Shown: positions 1-6,793 of the stretch, in pieces
Layout of the letters: every line of letters starts with the position of its first letter
Numbering within the stretch: the first letter of the stretch is position 1
Source of the DNA: CADCVT01 sp036389485
Lineage (GTDB): Bacteria > Actinomycetota > Thermoleophilia > Solirubrobacterales > Solirubrobacteraceae
NCBI GenBank assembly: GCA_036389485.1
Contig: DASVPR010000045.1
Span: 124,001 to 188,000 of the forward strand
Direction of reading: 5' to 3'
Length of the DNA: 64,000 bases
Translations under genes and position numbers: made by a program
The notes under the pieces: generated by a model
What the model saw: only the letters and a program-made list of their open reading frames with translations
The model's database searches: none
Told to the model about the DNA's origin: nothing

Positions 1-1412
1 CGGCGTCGGCGGCGTCGTAGTGCGCGGCGACGCGCGCCGCGCTGAGGACCCGCTCGTAGACCGCGACCTCGTCCACGCAGTACCCGGGCGTCAGCGGGCT
101 GCCGCCGAGCATCGCCAGCACGTCGTCGGGCCCGTAGTACGGCGCGTCGTTCGGCTCGGGCACCGCGCGCTGGGAGCGGCCGTCGCGGTAGATCGTGAGC
201 GTGTCGGTCGCGGTGTCCTTCGTCGCGACGATGTGGTGCCAGGCCTGGTCGTTCCACAGGTTGTCGTTCAGCGTGATCAGCCCGTAGGGCAGGACGCTCA
301 GCTCCTGGCCGTTGAAGTACATGGCGAAGCGCGGGCCGCCGCCGATCCACGCCATCTCGAAGCTCGGGTTCTCCTGCGTCCACTTGACCCAGACCTCGAC
401 GCTCAGGTCGGCCGACCGCGGCGGCGTGACCTGCAGCCCGTGCCCGCGCGGGCGGAACGAGAGGTTGCGCGCCTCGCTGGCGATCGGGCCGGGCGCGCGG
501 TCCATCCCGCCGAGGCCCATGTCGCCGTGGTGGCCGTTGCCGGACGAGTCGGCGACGACGCGGTTCGGCGTGCCGTCCGTCTTGAACGGGCGGTCCTCGA
601 AGCGGTAATAGGAGAACGGCCGGTCGGCGAGCACCTCGGTCGTGTAGGCGCCGCCGGTGAGCGGGGCGCGGGCGGGCGGTGCGGCGCCGTCGGCGGTCGT
701 CCGCGCGGCGGCGTGCTCGGCGATGTCCGCGTCGGACAGCTTGCGCGCGTACATCGCCATCTCGTCGTAGGCGCGCGCGCTGGGCAGCGTCCACCCGACG
801 CGACCGCCGCCCCAGCCGGCCATGACGCGGTCCCAGCCGCGGTCGTACTCGCACTGCGTGTCGATGACCTTCACGCCGTCGACGAAGACCTCGCCGCGGC
901 CGCCGCCCAGGCGCAGCGCGATGTGGTGCCACTTCGAGTCGGTCAGTTGCGGCCCGGTGCCCCACGGCCCGCGCGTGCAGCCGAGCACGATGTGGCCCGC
1001 GTAGATCCAGACGCCCCAGTCCTGCGAGACCTCGATGACGTGCTCGTACATCTCGAAGTCGTAGCCGGACTGGATCTTGAACCAGGTCTCGTAGGTCGAG
1101 TCCCCGCTGGGCTCGACGGGCGGGCCGAGGTCGAGCATCGTCCGGAAGCCGGCGCTCGCGCCGCGCGAGCCGGCGAACGCGCCGTCCTCGTCGAGCAGCG
1201 GATGCTGGAAATAGCGCAGCCGCTGGCCGCCGGGGACCTCGTTGCGCCCGAGCGGCGCGCCGGGGTCCTCCTCCAGGCGCCAGTAGCCGGCCGGGTCGTC
1301 GGCCATGACCATCGAGCGATACGACGCCGCGTCGGCGGAGGCGGCGGCCGGCAGCGCGGCGAAGACCGCGAGCACGGCAAGGACGACGATGGCGCGTACC
1401 CCCTGGCGCATT
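1..1412 (-). CDS. Secreted LamG/concanavalin A-like domain protein (partial, C-terminus beyond the left edge)
   Basis: The frame opens with ATG at 1412 and stays open to base 1, giving about 470 residues without a stop. It begins with a signal peptide: a basic start (MRQGVR), a hydrophobic core (IVVLAVLAVFAALPAAA) and an SADA cleavage region. Two similar LamG-like segments follow, at roughly residues 30-210 and 230-460. Each has a 'DxPxxYWRLE/YYRFED' opening, a 'WHHIAL/WHHIVATKD' core and 'VDGVKV/YRDGRSQ' plus a closing 'DEMAMYAR/DEVAVYER' segment. This is typical of tandem LamG (laminin-G-like 3) jelly-roll domains on secreted or surface proteins that bind sugars or other ligands. It lies next to the flagellar block on the same strand but has no visible sigma-28 site, so a flagellar role is not supported. 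Confidence 0.85.
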
Positions 1413-1477
1413 CCGGCTAAGCATCGGCACCCTGCACAGCGCAGTCATTCCGACATCCGTCCAGAAGACGTTTTGCG

Positions 1478-2092
1478 CTAGAGACGAACGTAACCAGTCG
1501 CGCCGCCGCCGTCCGTGCCGTAGGTGCGCCGCGAGACCCGGTCGGAGGAGTTGCCCTCGATGGTCTGGATGCGGCCGTCCGGCAGGACGTTCTCGACGAT
1601 GCCGATGTGCCGCGAGCCCCAAACGATGATGTCCCCGGCCTGCGGCTTGGCGCCGGCGGGCAGCGCGCGGCCGGTCCGCTCGCCCCACGCCATGACGGCG
1701 GAGACGGCGCCGAAGCCCTGGCCCTGCTCGCCGAGCGGGGCGCCCGCCTGCTTGGCGGCCCACGAGACGAAGTAGGCGCACCACGGCCCGACGCCGCTGC
1801 CGGCGGTGGCGGTGCGGTACTCGGCGATGCGGGGCGAGTCGTTGCTGCCGGGCGGCGCCTCGGCCTGGCCGAGCTCGGCCTGCGCCGCGGCGAGCATCCG
1901 CTGGCCGGCGGTGCCTCCGCCCGCGGCGTTCCAGCCGAGGGGCGCGGCGGCGGGCGTCCCGGCGGCGCCGGTCGCCTGGTCGAGCGCGGTCCCGAACGTG
2001 GTCGTCGCGGCCGCGGGCGGCGGCTCCGCGCGCGGCGGAGCCAGCATGCCGTTGATCTCGGCGATGCGGGCCATGACGCTCTCGACGCTCAT
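1478..2092 (-). CDS. CHAP-domain peptidoglycan hydrolase of the flagellar cluster
   Basis: The protein has 204 residues. The C-terminal half is a CHAP amidase/endopeptidase domain. The catalytic cysteine lies in GPWCAYFVSWAAKQAG (about residue 104), the histidine in WGSRHIGIVE (about 161), and 'GDIIVW' and 'TIEGNSS' match the family. There is no signal peptide. The N-terminus (SVESVMARIAEINGM, later TFGTALDQA) resembles the N-terminus of the lytic transglycosylase at 21588-22208, which suggests a shared export or targeting segment. The first ATG lies only 9 bp past the -10 box of a sigma-28-type promoter; ATG at 2074 is the alternative start. The inferred job is local opening of the wall during flagellar assembly, since the FlgJ here lacks a muramidase domain. 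Confidence 0.85.
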   Translation of the reverse strand: MSVESVMARIAEINGMLAPPRAEPPPAAATTTFGTALDQATGAAGTPAAAPLGWNAAGGGTAGQRMLAAAQAELGQAEAPPGSNDSPRIAEYRTATAGSGVGPWCAYFVSWAAKQAGAPLGEQGQGFGAVSAVMAWGERTGRALPAGAKPQAGDIIVWGSRHIGIVENVLPDGRIQTIEGNSSDRVSRRTYGTDGGGATGYVRL

Positions 2093-2101
2093 CGCCCCGG
2101 T

Positions 2102-2128
2102 TCATCGGATCCGAATCGGCGTTCTGTA
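2102..2128 (-). promoter_or_regulatory. Sigma-28-type promoter for the CHAP hydrolase gene
   Basis: On the minus strand TACAGAAC (2128-2121) and TCCGATGA (2109-2102) are separated by exactly 11 bp and followed by ACCGGGG. This fits the FliA/sigma-D/WhiG pattern TAAAGTTT-N11-GCCGATAA. The start codon at 2092 follows the -10 box by only 9 bp. Confidence 0.75.
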
Positions 2129-2135
2129 ACGCGAA

Positions 2136-2159
2136 GCGGGCGGCCTTGAGGCCGCCCGC
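2136..2159 (-). terminator. Hairpin downstream of flagellin 1
   Basis: A perfect 10-bp stem (GCGGGCGGCC and GGCCGCCCGC) with a 4-base loop lies 29 bp past the flagellin 1 stop and just upstream of the next promoter. The following minus-strand sequence has only a weak T tract, so this is a terminator or a 3'-end stabilising hairpin. Confidence 0.6.
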
Positions 2160-2187
2160 CCGCATCATCTCCGGGTGTTCCCCTGCC

Positions 2188-2997
2188 CTACTGGAGGAGC
2201 TGGAGCACCGACGCCGGGGCCTGGTTGGCCTGGGCGAGCATCGCCTGGCCGGCCTGGGCGAGGATGGAGTACTTGGTGTACTCGACCATCTCGGCCGCCA
2301 TGTCGACGTCGCGGATCCGGCTCTCGGCGGCGACCAGGTTCTCCTGGTACGTGCCGGCGGCGGACAGCGAGTGCTCGAGCCGGTTCTGGATCCCGCCGAG
2401 CGACGCGCGCTGAGCCGAGATCGCGTTGATCGCGTTGTCGATCTGCGTGATGTCCTGCGCGTCGGTGAGCGACAGCGTCGAGTAGGACGCGCCGACGCTC
2501 TCGCCGATCGAGATCATCGCGACGGCGATGATGTCGCCGTCCTGCGCGCCGACCTGGAACGACACGGTCTGCGTGCTGGACGCCAGCAGCTTGATGCCGT
2601 TGAACTGGGCGCTCGAGCCGATGCGCTCGATCTCGGCGGCCAGCTGCGTGACCTCACCCTGGATGGCGGTGCGGTCGGTCGTCGAGAGCGAGCCGTTGCG
2701 GTACTGGACCGCCAGCTCACGCACGCGCTGCAGCATCGCGTGGATCTCGTTGAGGTTGCCCTCAGCGGTCTGGACGAGCGAGATGCCGTCCTGGATGTTG
2801 CGCTGCGCCTGCGCGAGGCCACGGGCCTGGGCCCGCATGCGCTCGCTGATCCCGAGGCCGGCGGCGTCGTCGCCACCGCGGTTGATCCGGAAGCCGGAGC
2901 TCAGGCGCTCCATCGACTTCGCCATCTTGGTGCTGGACTCCACGAGGCGGCGGTGTGCGCCGAACGCCTCGACGTTGTTCTGAATGCGAAGGGCCAT
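2188..2997 (-). CDS. fliC: Flagellin 1
   Basis: Flagellin of 269 residues, far shorter than typical 400-500-residue flagellins. It consists almost only of the conserved coiled-coil D0/D1 parts. N-terminal hallmarks are MALRIQNNVEAFGAHRRL, ERLSSGFRINRGGDDAAGLGISERMRAQ and QNIQDGISLVQTAEG-type sequence. C-terminal hallmarks are NRLEHSL, ENLVAAESRIRDVDMAAEMV and QAGQAMLAQANQAPASVLQLLQ. The D2/D3 surface domains are absent. ATG at 2997 is chosen because the homology begins there and AAGGAG (3012-3007) lies 9 bases upstream; an in-frame start at 3090 would precede the ribosome binding site and the leader hairpin. It is almost identical to flagellin 2, with scattered changes such as ESST/DSST and RGLAQ/RGLGQ. 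The monomer is exported by the flagellar type III apparatus, probably with FliS as chaperone. Confidence 0.97.
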   Translation of the reverse strand: MALRIQNNVEAFGAHRRLVESSTKMAKSMERLSSGFRINRGGDDAAGLGISERMRAQARGLAQAQRNIQDGISLVQTAEGNLNEIHAMLQRVRELAVQYRNGSLSTTDRTAIQGEVTQLAAEIERIGSSAQFNGIKLLASSTQTVSFQVGAQDGDIIAVAMISIGESVGASYSTLSLTDAQDITQIDNAINAISAQRASLGGIQNRLEHSLSAAGTYQENLVAAESRIRDVDMAAEMVEYTKYSILAQAGQAMLAQANQAPASVLQLLQ

Positions 2998-3000
2998 CTG

Positions 3001-3057
3001 CCATCTCTCCTTGATGACGCGGGGGTGATGATTCCCGGGGCAACTCCTTGTCGCCCC
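3001..3057 (-). promoter_or_regulatory. Leader of flagellin 1 with two predicted CsrA sites
   Basis: On the minus strand GGGGCGAC (3057-3050) and GTTGCCCC (3044-3037) form an 8-bp stem with one G-U pair; the loop is AAGGA (3049-3045). A second AAGGA (3012-3008) is the ribosome binding site, in the loop of a small CATC/GATG stem. This copies the two-site arrangement of CsrA-regulated flagellin mRNA in Bacillus. The stem co-varies with that of flagellin 2. Confidence 0.6.
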
Positions 3058-3089
3058 TGCATGCCGTGTGATCGCCCTGCAGCGGTCCA

Positions 3090-3117
3090 CATTCAGCGAA
3101 CTGGACGTTCGGCTTAA
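3090..3117 (-). promoter_or_regulatory. Weak sigma-28-type promoter for flagellin 1
   Basis: The minus strand shows TTAAGCCG (3117-3110) and GCTGAATG (3097-3090) with a 12-bp spacer. Spacer and -10 box both depart from the pattern seen at the other flagellar units, so the flagellin 1 promoter is less certain than that of flagellin 2. Confidence 0.4.
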
Positions 3118-3120
3118 CGA

Positions 3121-3149
3121 CGGAGGGCGGCCACGTGGGCCGCCCTCCG
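3121..3149 (-). terminator. Terminator-like hairpin between the two flagellin genes
   Basis: A perfect 12-bp stem (CGGAGGGCGGCC and GGCCGCCCTCCG) with a 5-base loop lies 26 bp past the flagellin 2 stop. It separates the two flagellin transcripts. Only a short T-containing stretch follows. Confidence 0.7.
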
Positions 3150-3175
3150 CGGTGAGACCTCTGTTCCCTCGGGTG

Positions 3176-3985
3176 CTACTGGAGCAGCGAGAGGACCGAC
3201 GCCGGGGCCTGGTTGGCCTGGGCGAGCATCGCCTGGCCGGCCTGGGCGAGGATCGAGTACTTCGTGTACTGCACCATCTCCGCCGCCATGTCGACGTCGC
3301 GGATCCGGCTCTCGGCGGCGACCAGGTTCTCCTGGTACGTGCCGGCGGCCGCGAGGCTGTGCTCGAGCCGGTTCTGGATGCCGCCCAGCGTCGCGCGCTG
3401 AGCGGAGATCGCGTTGATCGCGTTGTCGATCTGCGTGATGTCCTGCGTGTCGGTGAGCGACAGCGTGGAATAGGCCGCGCCGACGGACTCCCCGATCGAG
3501 ATCATCGAGACGGCGATGACGTCGCCGTCCTGCGCGCCGACCTGGAACGACACGGTCTGCGTGCTCGAGGCGAGCAGCTTGATGCCGTTGAACTGGGCGC
3601 TCGAGCCGATGCGCTCGATCTCGGCGGCCAGCTGCGTGACCTCACCCTGGATCGCGGTGCGGTCCGTGGTGCTCAGCGAGCCATTGCGGTACTGGACCGC
3701 CAGCTCGCGGACACGCTGCAGCATCGCGTGGATCTCGTTGAGGTTGCCCTCAGCGGTCTGCACCAGCGAGATGCCGTCCTGGATGTTGCGCTGAGCCTGG
3801 CCGAGACCACGCTGCTGCGCGCGCATGCGCTCGGAGATACCGAGGCCGGCCGCGTCGTCGCCGCCGCGGTTGATGCGGTAGCCGGAGCTCAGGCGCTCCA
3901 TCGACTTGGCCATCTTGGTGCTCGAATCGACGAGGCGGCGGTGCGCGCCGAACGCCTCGACGTTGTTCTGAATGCGAAGGGCCAT
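3176..3985 (-). CDS. fliC: Flagellin 2
   Basis: A 269-residue flagellin, nearly identical to flagellin 1 and in tandem with it. It has the same short D0/D1-only architecture and the C-terminus ASVLSLLQ in place of ASVLQLLQ. The start ATG has AAGGAG (4000-3995) 9 bases upstream. The similarity extends through the 5' leader, including the AAGGA-loop hairpin, so the duplication or later gene conversion included the regulatory region. It has the better sigma-28-type promoter of the pair. Two almost equal subunits may differ in dose or position in the filament rather than in shape. Confidence 0.97.
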   Translation of the reverse strand: MALRIQNNVEAFGAHRRLVDSSTKMAKSMERLSSGYRINRGGDDAAGLGISERMRAQQRGLGQAQRNIQDGISLVQTAEGNLNEIHAMLQRVRELAVQYRNGSLSTTDRTAIQGEVTQLAAEIERIGSSAQFNGIKLLASSTQTVSFQVGAQDGDVIAVSMISIGESVGAAYSTLSLTDTQDITQIDNAINAISAQRATLGGIQNRLEHSLAAAGTYQENLVAAESRIRDVDMAAEMVQYTKYSILAQAGQAMLAQANQAPASVLSLLQ

Positions 3986-3991
3986 CTGCCA

Positions 3992-4043
3992 TCTCTCCTT
4001 GATGACGCGGGTGGATGATCCCGGGGCGACTCCTTGTCACCCC
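3992..4043 (-). promoter_or_regulatory. Leader of flagellin 2 with two predicted CsrA sites
   Basis: On the minus strand GGGGTGAC (4043-4036) pairs with GTCGCCCC (4030-4023) around the loop AAGGA (4035-4031). The second AAGGA is at the ribosome binding site (4000-3996). Compared with flagellin 1, the stem has C to U on the left and U to C on the right, and both versions keep all eight pairs through G-U wobble. This is evidence for selection on the structure. Confidence 0.6.
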
Positions 4044-4054
4044 TGCAGATGGAG

Positions 4055-4081
4055 TTTTCGGCCCAGCGCTTCGGCGCTTGA
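4055..4081 (-). promoter_or_regulatory. Sigma-28-type promoter for flagellin 2
   Basis: The minus strand shows TCAAGCGC (4081-4074), an 11-bp spacer and GCCGAAAA (4062-4055), a close match to the FliA consensus. The resulting leader is about 60 bases and contains both predicted CsrA sites. Confidence 0.8.
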
Positions 4082-4118
4082 CGCTGGGTGGACCGGTCTG
4101 GACGGTCGTTAGCGGTCG

Positions 4119-5252
4119 CTAGCCGGCCGCGCCGGCGACGTTCGCGCCGTGCTTGGCCTCGAACGCGGCCTTGTCGAGCGCGATCCGCCGGTCGATCCAC
4201 GCGCGCAGCGCGGCATCGTCGGTCGCGACGGTCTGCGAGAGGCCGTGGCGGATCTGCGACTCGGTGACGAGCTGCGGCGGGCACCCGGCGAGGCGCAGGC
4301 GCTGGAGCAGGTCGGTGTCCTGGTACCAGACGACGAGCTGGGGGTCGAAGAACTCCGTCGGCGTGACCGCGTGGATCTCGAGCGTCGCGCGGGAGACCGC
4401 GAAGCACCACGCGGCGAAGTCGGGGCGCATGACGCCGTCGATCGTCAGCGGGAACGCGACGGAGGCGCCGTGGTCGAGCGCGGCCTTCAGCGGCGCCCAC
4501 CAGCCGGGGAGCGTCTCGACGTCGTCGTTCATGACGACGGCGTAGGCGCCGCGGGCGGCGCGCAGGCCGGCGTTGACCGGCGCGGTGAAGCCCTGCGGCG
4601 GCGCGCCGTTGTCGACGATCACGATCTCGTGCGCGGCGTCGGTCGTGCGGTGGATCGCGGCGACGCAGGCGCGGACGCGATCGCTCGTCGCGTCGAGCGT
4701 CGGGATGACGATCGACAGCTCGACGTCTTCGCCGGGCTCGCGGCGGCCGCCGATGGTCCGGGCGCCGGGCGCGGCGACGACGCTCTCGGAGACCTCGCGG
4801 ACATCGCCCGCGCGGCGCAGCAGCTCCGCGACGACCAGCGCGTCGGGCGCGTGCGGCACGACCACCTCGTCACGCTTCGCGGCGAGCGCGTGCGCGGCGG
4901 AGGGGATCCCGTTCGAAGCGGACACGGCAGCGATGCCCTCCGCGGCGGCGCCGGCGAGCGGCGCCAGGAACCCCGGATCGACCTCGACCGCGCCGCGCAG
5001 CAGCACGACGACGTCCCCGCTCGCCTTCTCCAGCCCCGCGCGCCACGCCGCGGCGAGGCCGCTGCGGCGCTCGAGCCGCACGATCTGCGCGCCGCCCTCG
5101 ATGCGCGCCAGCACGGGCGCGAGGTCGGCGGAGGCGTCATCGACGACGACGACCTCGTGAGGGGGATTGTCGGGGACCGCGGCCAGCGACGCGAGGCAGC
5201 GCAGCGACCGCTCGGCGCCGCCGTCGAGGGCGACGATCACGGACACGTTCAC
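4119..5252 (-). CDS. Family 2 glycosyltransferase with two GT-A-like halves, sigma-28 controlled
   Basis: The protein has 377 residues and two related GT-A (Rossmann-like) halves. The first (about 1-170) starts NVSVIVALDGG and has EVVVVDDAS, but the DXD position reads LLRGAVE, so it looks degenerate. The second (about 178-377) starts ELSIVIPTLD and has EIVIVDNG, NAGLRAARG, VMNDDVE as metal/nucleotide-sugar site, and WYQDTDLLQRLRLAG as the acceptor-side motif of GT2 enzymes. The start is GTG at 5252, only 7 bases after the -10 box of a sigma-28-type promoter, so the mRNA is probably leaderless. Its position directly after flagellin 2 and its promoter suggest it adds sugar to flagellin or another filament protein; the sugar and acceptor are unknown. 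Confidence 0.85.
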   Translation of the reverse strand: MNVSVIVALDGGAERSLRCLASLAAVPDNPPHEVVVVDDASADLAPVLARIEGGAQIVRLERRSGLAAAWRAGLEKASGDVVVLLRGAVEVDPGFLAPLAGAAAEGIAAVSASNGIPSAAHALAAKRDEVVVPHAPDALVVAELLRRAGDVREVSESVVAAPGARTIGGRREPGEDVELSIVIPTLDATSDRVRACVAAIHRTTDAAHEIVIVDNGAPPQGFTAPVNAGLRAARGAYAVVMNDDVETLPGWWAPLKAALDHGASVAFPLTIDGVMRPDFAAWCFAVSRATLEIHAVTPTEFFDPQLVVWYQDTDLLQRLRLAGCPPQLVTESQIRHGLSQTVATDDAALRAWIDRRIALDKAAFEAKHGANVAGAAG

Positions 5253-5259
5253 ACCCGTG

Positions 5260-5286
5260 TCGTCGGCCGCTGCGGCCCGGGTTTGA
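5260..5286 (-). promoter_or_regulatory. Sigma-28-type promoter for the tandem glycosyltransferase
   Basis: The minus strand shows TCAAACCC (5286-5279), an 11-bp spacer and GCCGACGA (5267-5260), followed by ACGGG. The GTG start at 5252 sits where transcription should begin. Confidence 0.75.
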
Positions 5287-5292
5287 GGGACG

Positions 5293-6192
5293 CTAGCGGG
5301 TGACGGTGAAGGCGCGCTTCGCCGTGACGCGGCGGCCCTGGTCGTCGGTGCCGCCGACCAGCAGCACGTACCGGCCGGGCTTGAGCGACTTGCCCAGCTT
5401 GACCTTGACGGTCCCGGAGCCGGCGAGCGACGCCAGGCGCCCCGAGCCGAGGACCCTGGGCCCCCGCGCGGGAGTGAGCGCCACGCTCACGTCGTGCAGC
5501 GGAGCGGACGTCGTCACGCCGACGGCCAGCGAGCGGCCCTTGCGCAGCCGCTTCGCCGAGCGCGCCTTCCGCGACGGCGACTTGACGGCGACGGTCGGCA
5601 TCGGCGCGGTGGACGCGCCGCTGTCGCCCGAAGGCGGCGGAGGCGGCGGCGCCTGCTCGGCCGGCGGCTGCTGCCCACCGCCGGAGGGCGGAGGCGCGGT
5701 CTGCTGCCCGCCGCCCCCGGAGGGCGCCGGGGACGTGCCGCCGGTGAGCTTCGCGGTGCCGGTGTAGTCGAACGTGCCGGTCCCGGACACGCGGATGACC
5801 CACTCGCCGGGCTTCGCGGTGAACGTGCGCTCACGCGTCGTCCTGAGCTCCGTGTCCTCGCTGTCGACGTACTCGAGCTCGCCGTCGGGGTCCTCGGCCT
5901 CGAAGGCGATGTTCTCGGTGCCGCTTCCGCCGGCCACCTTGATCGTGAGCGAGTTTGCGCCGGGCCCGACGTTGAGCGTGAACGTGTCGCAGAAGGGCTG
6001 CTCGCACGCGAACGAGAGCGTGCCGAAGTACCAGAAGGCGAGGTCGTAGGCCCCGAAGTCGTCGATCGAGCCCGACCAGGTCGTGCTCGGCTGGGAGGTG
6101 GTGACCTCTCCGGAGGCCGGGTTTGCGGCCTGCGCCGGAGCGGCGGCCAGCACGGTGAGGCCGAAGGCGATGACGAGCGCGCGGAGCTTCAT
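5293..6192 (-). CDS. Secreted proline-rich two-domain protein of unknown function
   Basis: The protein has 299 residues and starts with a signal peptide (MKLRALVIAFGLTVLAAAPAQA). Residues about 25-145 form a beta-rich module (WSGSIDDFGAYDLAFWYFG, CEQPFCDTFTLNVGPGANSLTIKV, GEWVIRVSGTG) that resembles bacterial pre-peptidase or Ig-like extracellular modules. A low-complexity Gly/Pro/Gln linker (about 155-200) follows, then a basic, beta-rich C-terminal module (AKRLRKGRSLAVGVTTSAPLHDVSVALTPA to GTDDQGRRVTAKRAFTVTR). ATG at 6192 is chosen because the signal peptide begins there. The two cysteines of the first domain may form a disulfide. It sits between flhF-linked genes and a glycosyltransferase; a link to the flagellum is by position only. 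Confidence 0.8.
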   Translation of the reverse strand: MKLRALVIAFGLTVLAAAPAQAANPASGEVTTSQPSTTWSGSIDDFGAYDLAFWYFGTLSFACEQPFCDTFTLNVGPGANSLTIKVAGGSGTENIAFEAEDPDGELEYVDSEDTELRTTRERTFTAKPGEWVIRVSGTGTFDYTGTAKLTGGTSPAPSGGGGQQTAPPPSGGGQQPPAEQAPPPPPPSGDSGASTAPMPTVAVKSPSRKARSAKRLRKGRSLAVGVTTSAPLHDVSVALTPARGPRVLGSGRLASLAGSGTVKVKLGKSLKPGRYVLLVGGTDDQGRRVTAKRAFTVTR

Positions 6193-6230
6193 GACTGCTC
6201 GAACGCTCGCGGCGGACGAAACTGGCGCGT

Positions 6231-6428
6231 TCAGACGCGAACGTCGACGTGGTGCGGCGGATCGTCCTCGTCGTCCGCGCGCTGTGCCGCGGCCTCGGCG
6301 GCGCGCCGCTGCTGCTCGCGGCGGCGCTGCTCCTGGCGGCGGCGCTCCGCGACGTCCTCGCGGTCCGGGTCGAGCGCGGGCGTGAACCACTTCGGGTCGC
6401 GGGGGCCGATGCGCTCGATGCGGTCCAT
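6231..6428 (-). CDS. Small charged protein downstream of flhF
   Basis: A 65-residue protein: a conserved-looking N-terminus (MDRIERIGPRDPKWFTPALDPDRED), a strongly helical Arg/Glu/Gln-rich middle (ERRRQEQRRREQQRRAAEAAAQRA) and an acidic tail ending DDPPHHVDVRV. It lies 8 bp after the preceding small membrane-protein gene on the same strand, so it is probably the last gene of the fliO-flhF unit. I do not recognise the family. The composition and tail fit a real protein better than an accidental frame. Confidence 0.55.
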   Translation of the reverse strand: MDRIERIGPRDPKWFTPALDPDREDVAERRRQEQRRREQQRRAAEAAAQRADDEDDPPHHVDVRV

Positions 6429-6436
6429 GGCTCAGA

Positions 6437-6793
6437 TCACGTGGTCGGCTGCTCGGACTCCGCGCGGAAGCGCTCCTCGGCGACGAGGACCTCGGCGCGC
6501 GCGACGTGGCTCCACACCATCACGGCGATCGCCCAGCCGGCGACGTAGCACGCCGCGCCCGCGGCGAGCGCGCGCAGGCCGGCCTCGAAGAGCAGCGCGC
6601 CGCCCTCCATCGAGACGACGAGGACGAGGGTGAAGCCGAGGAGGCCCGCCCACGCCTTGGCCTCGCGGATCTGGCGCTTCGCGCGCGGGTGCGCGGACAG
6701 GCGCGGGCGCGCGTCCGGCGCCGGCGCGGCCGGCTTGCGGCCCTTCTTGCCCTTGGACTTGTTGCCCTTGGCGGCCACGGTCGCTCCGGTCAT
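6437..6793 (-). CDS. Small two-helix membrane protein coupled to flhF
   Basis: A 118-residue protein. It starts with a basic Lys/Gly/Pro-rich segment (NKSKGKKGRKPAAPAPDARP) and continues with two transmembrane helices, about 49-68 (AGLLGFTLVLVVSMEGGALL) and 74-95 (LRALAAGAACYVAGWAIAVMVW). Its ATG overlaps the TGA of flhF by four bases, so translation is probably coupled. No family recognised. In this place it could help anchor or place the flagellar basal body together with FlhF; that is inference from context. Confidence 0.75.
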   Translation of the reverse strand: MTGATVAAKGNKSKGKKGRKPAAPAPDARPRLSAHPRAKRQIREAKAWAGLLGFTLVLVVSMEGGALLFEAGLRALAAGAACYVAGWAIAVMVWSHVARAEVLVAEERFRAESEQPTT

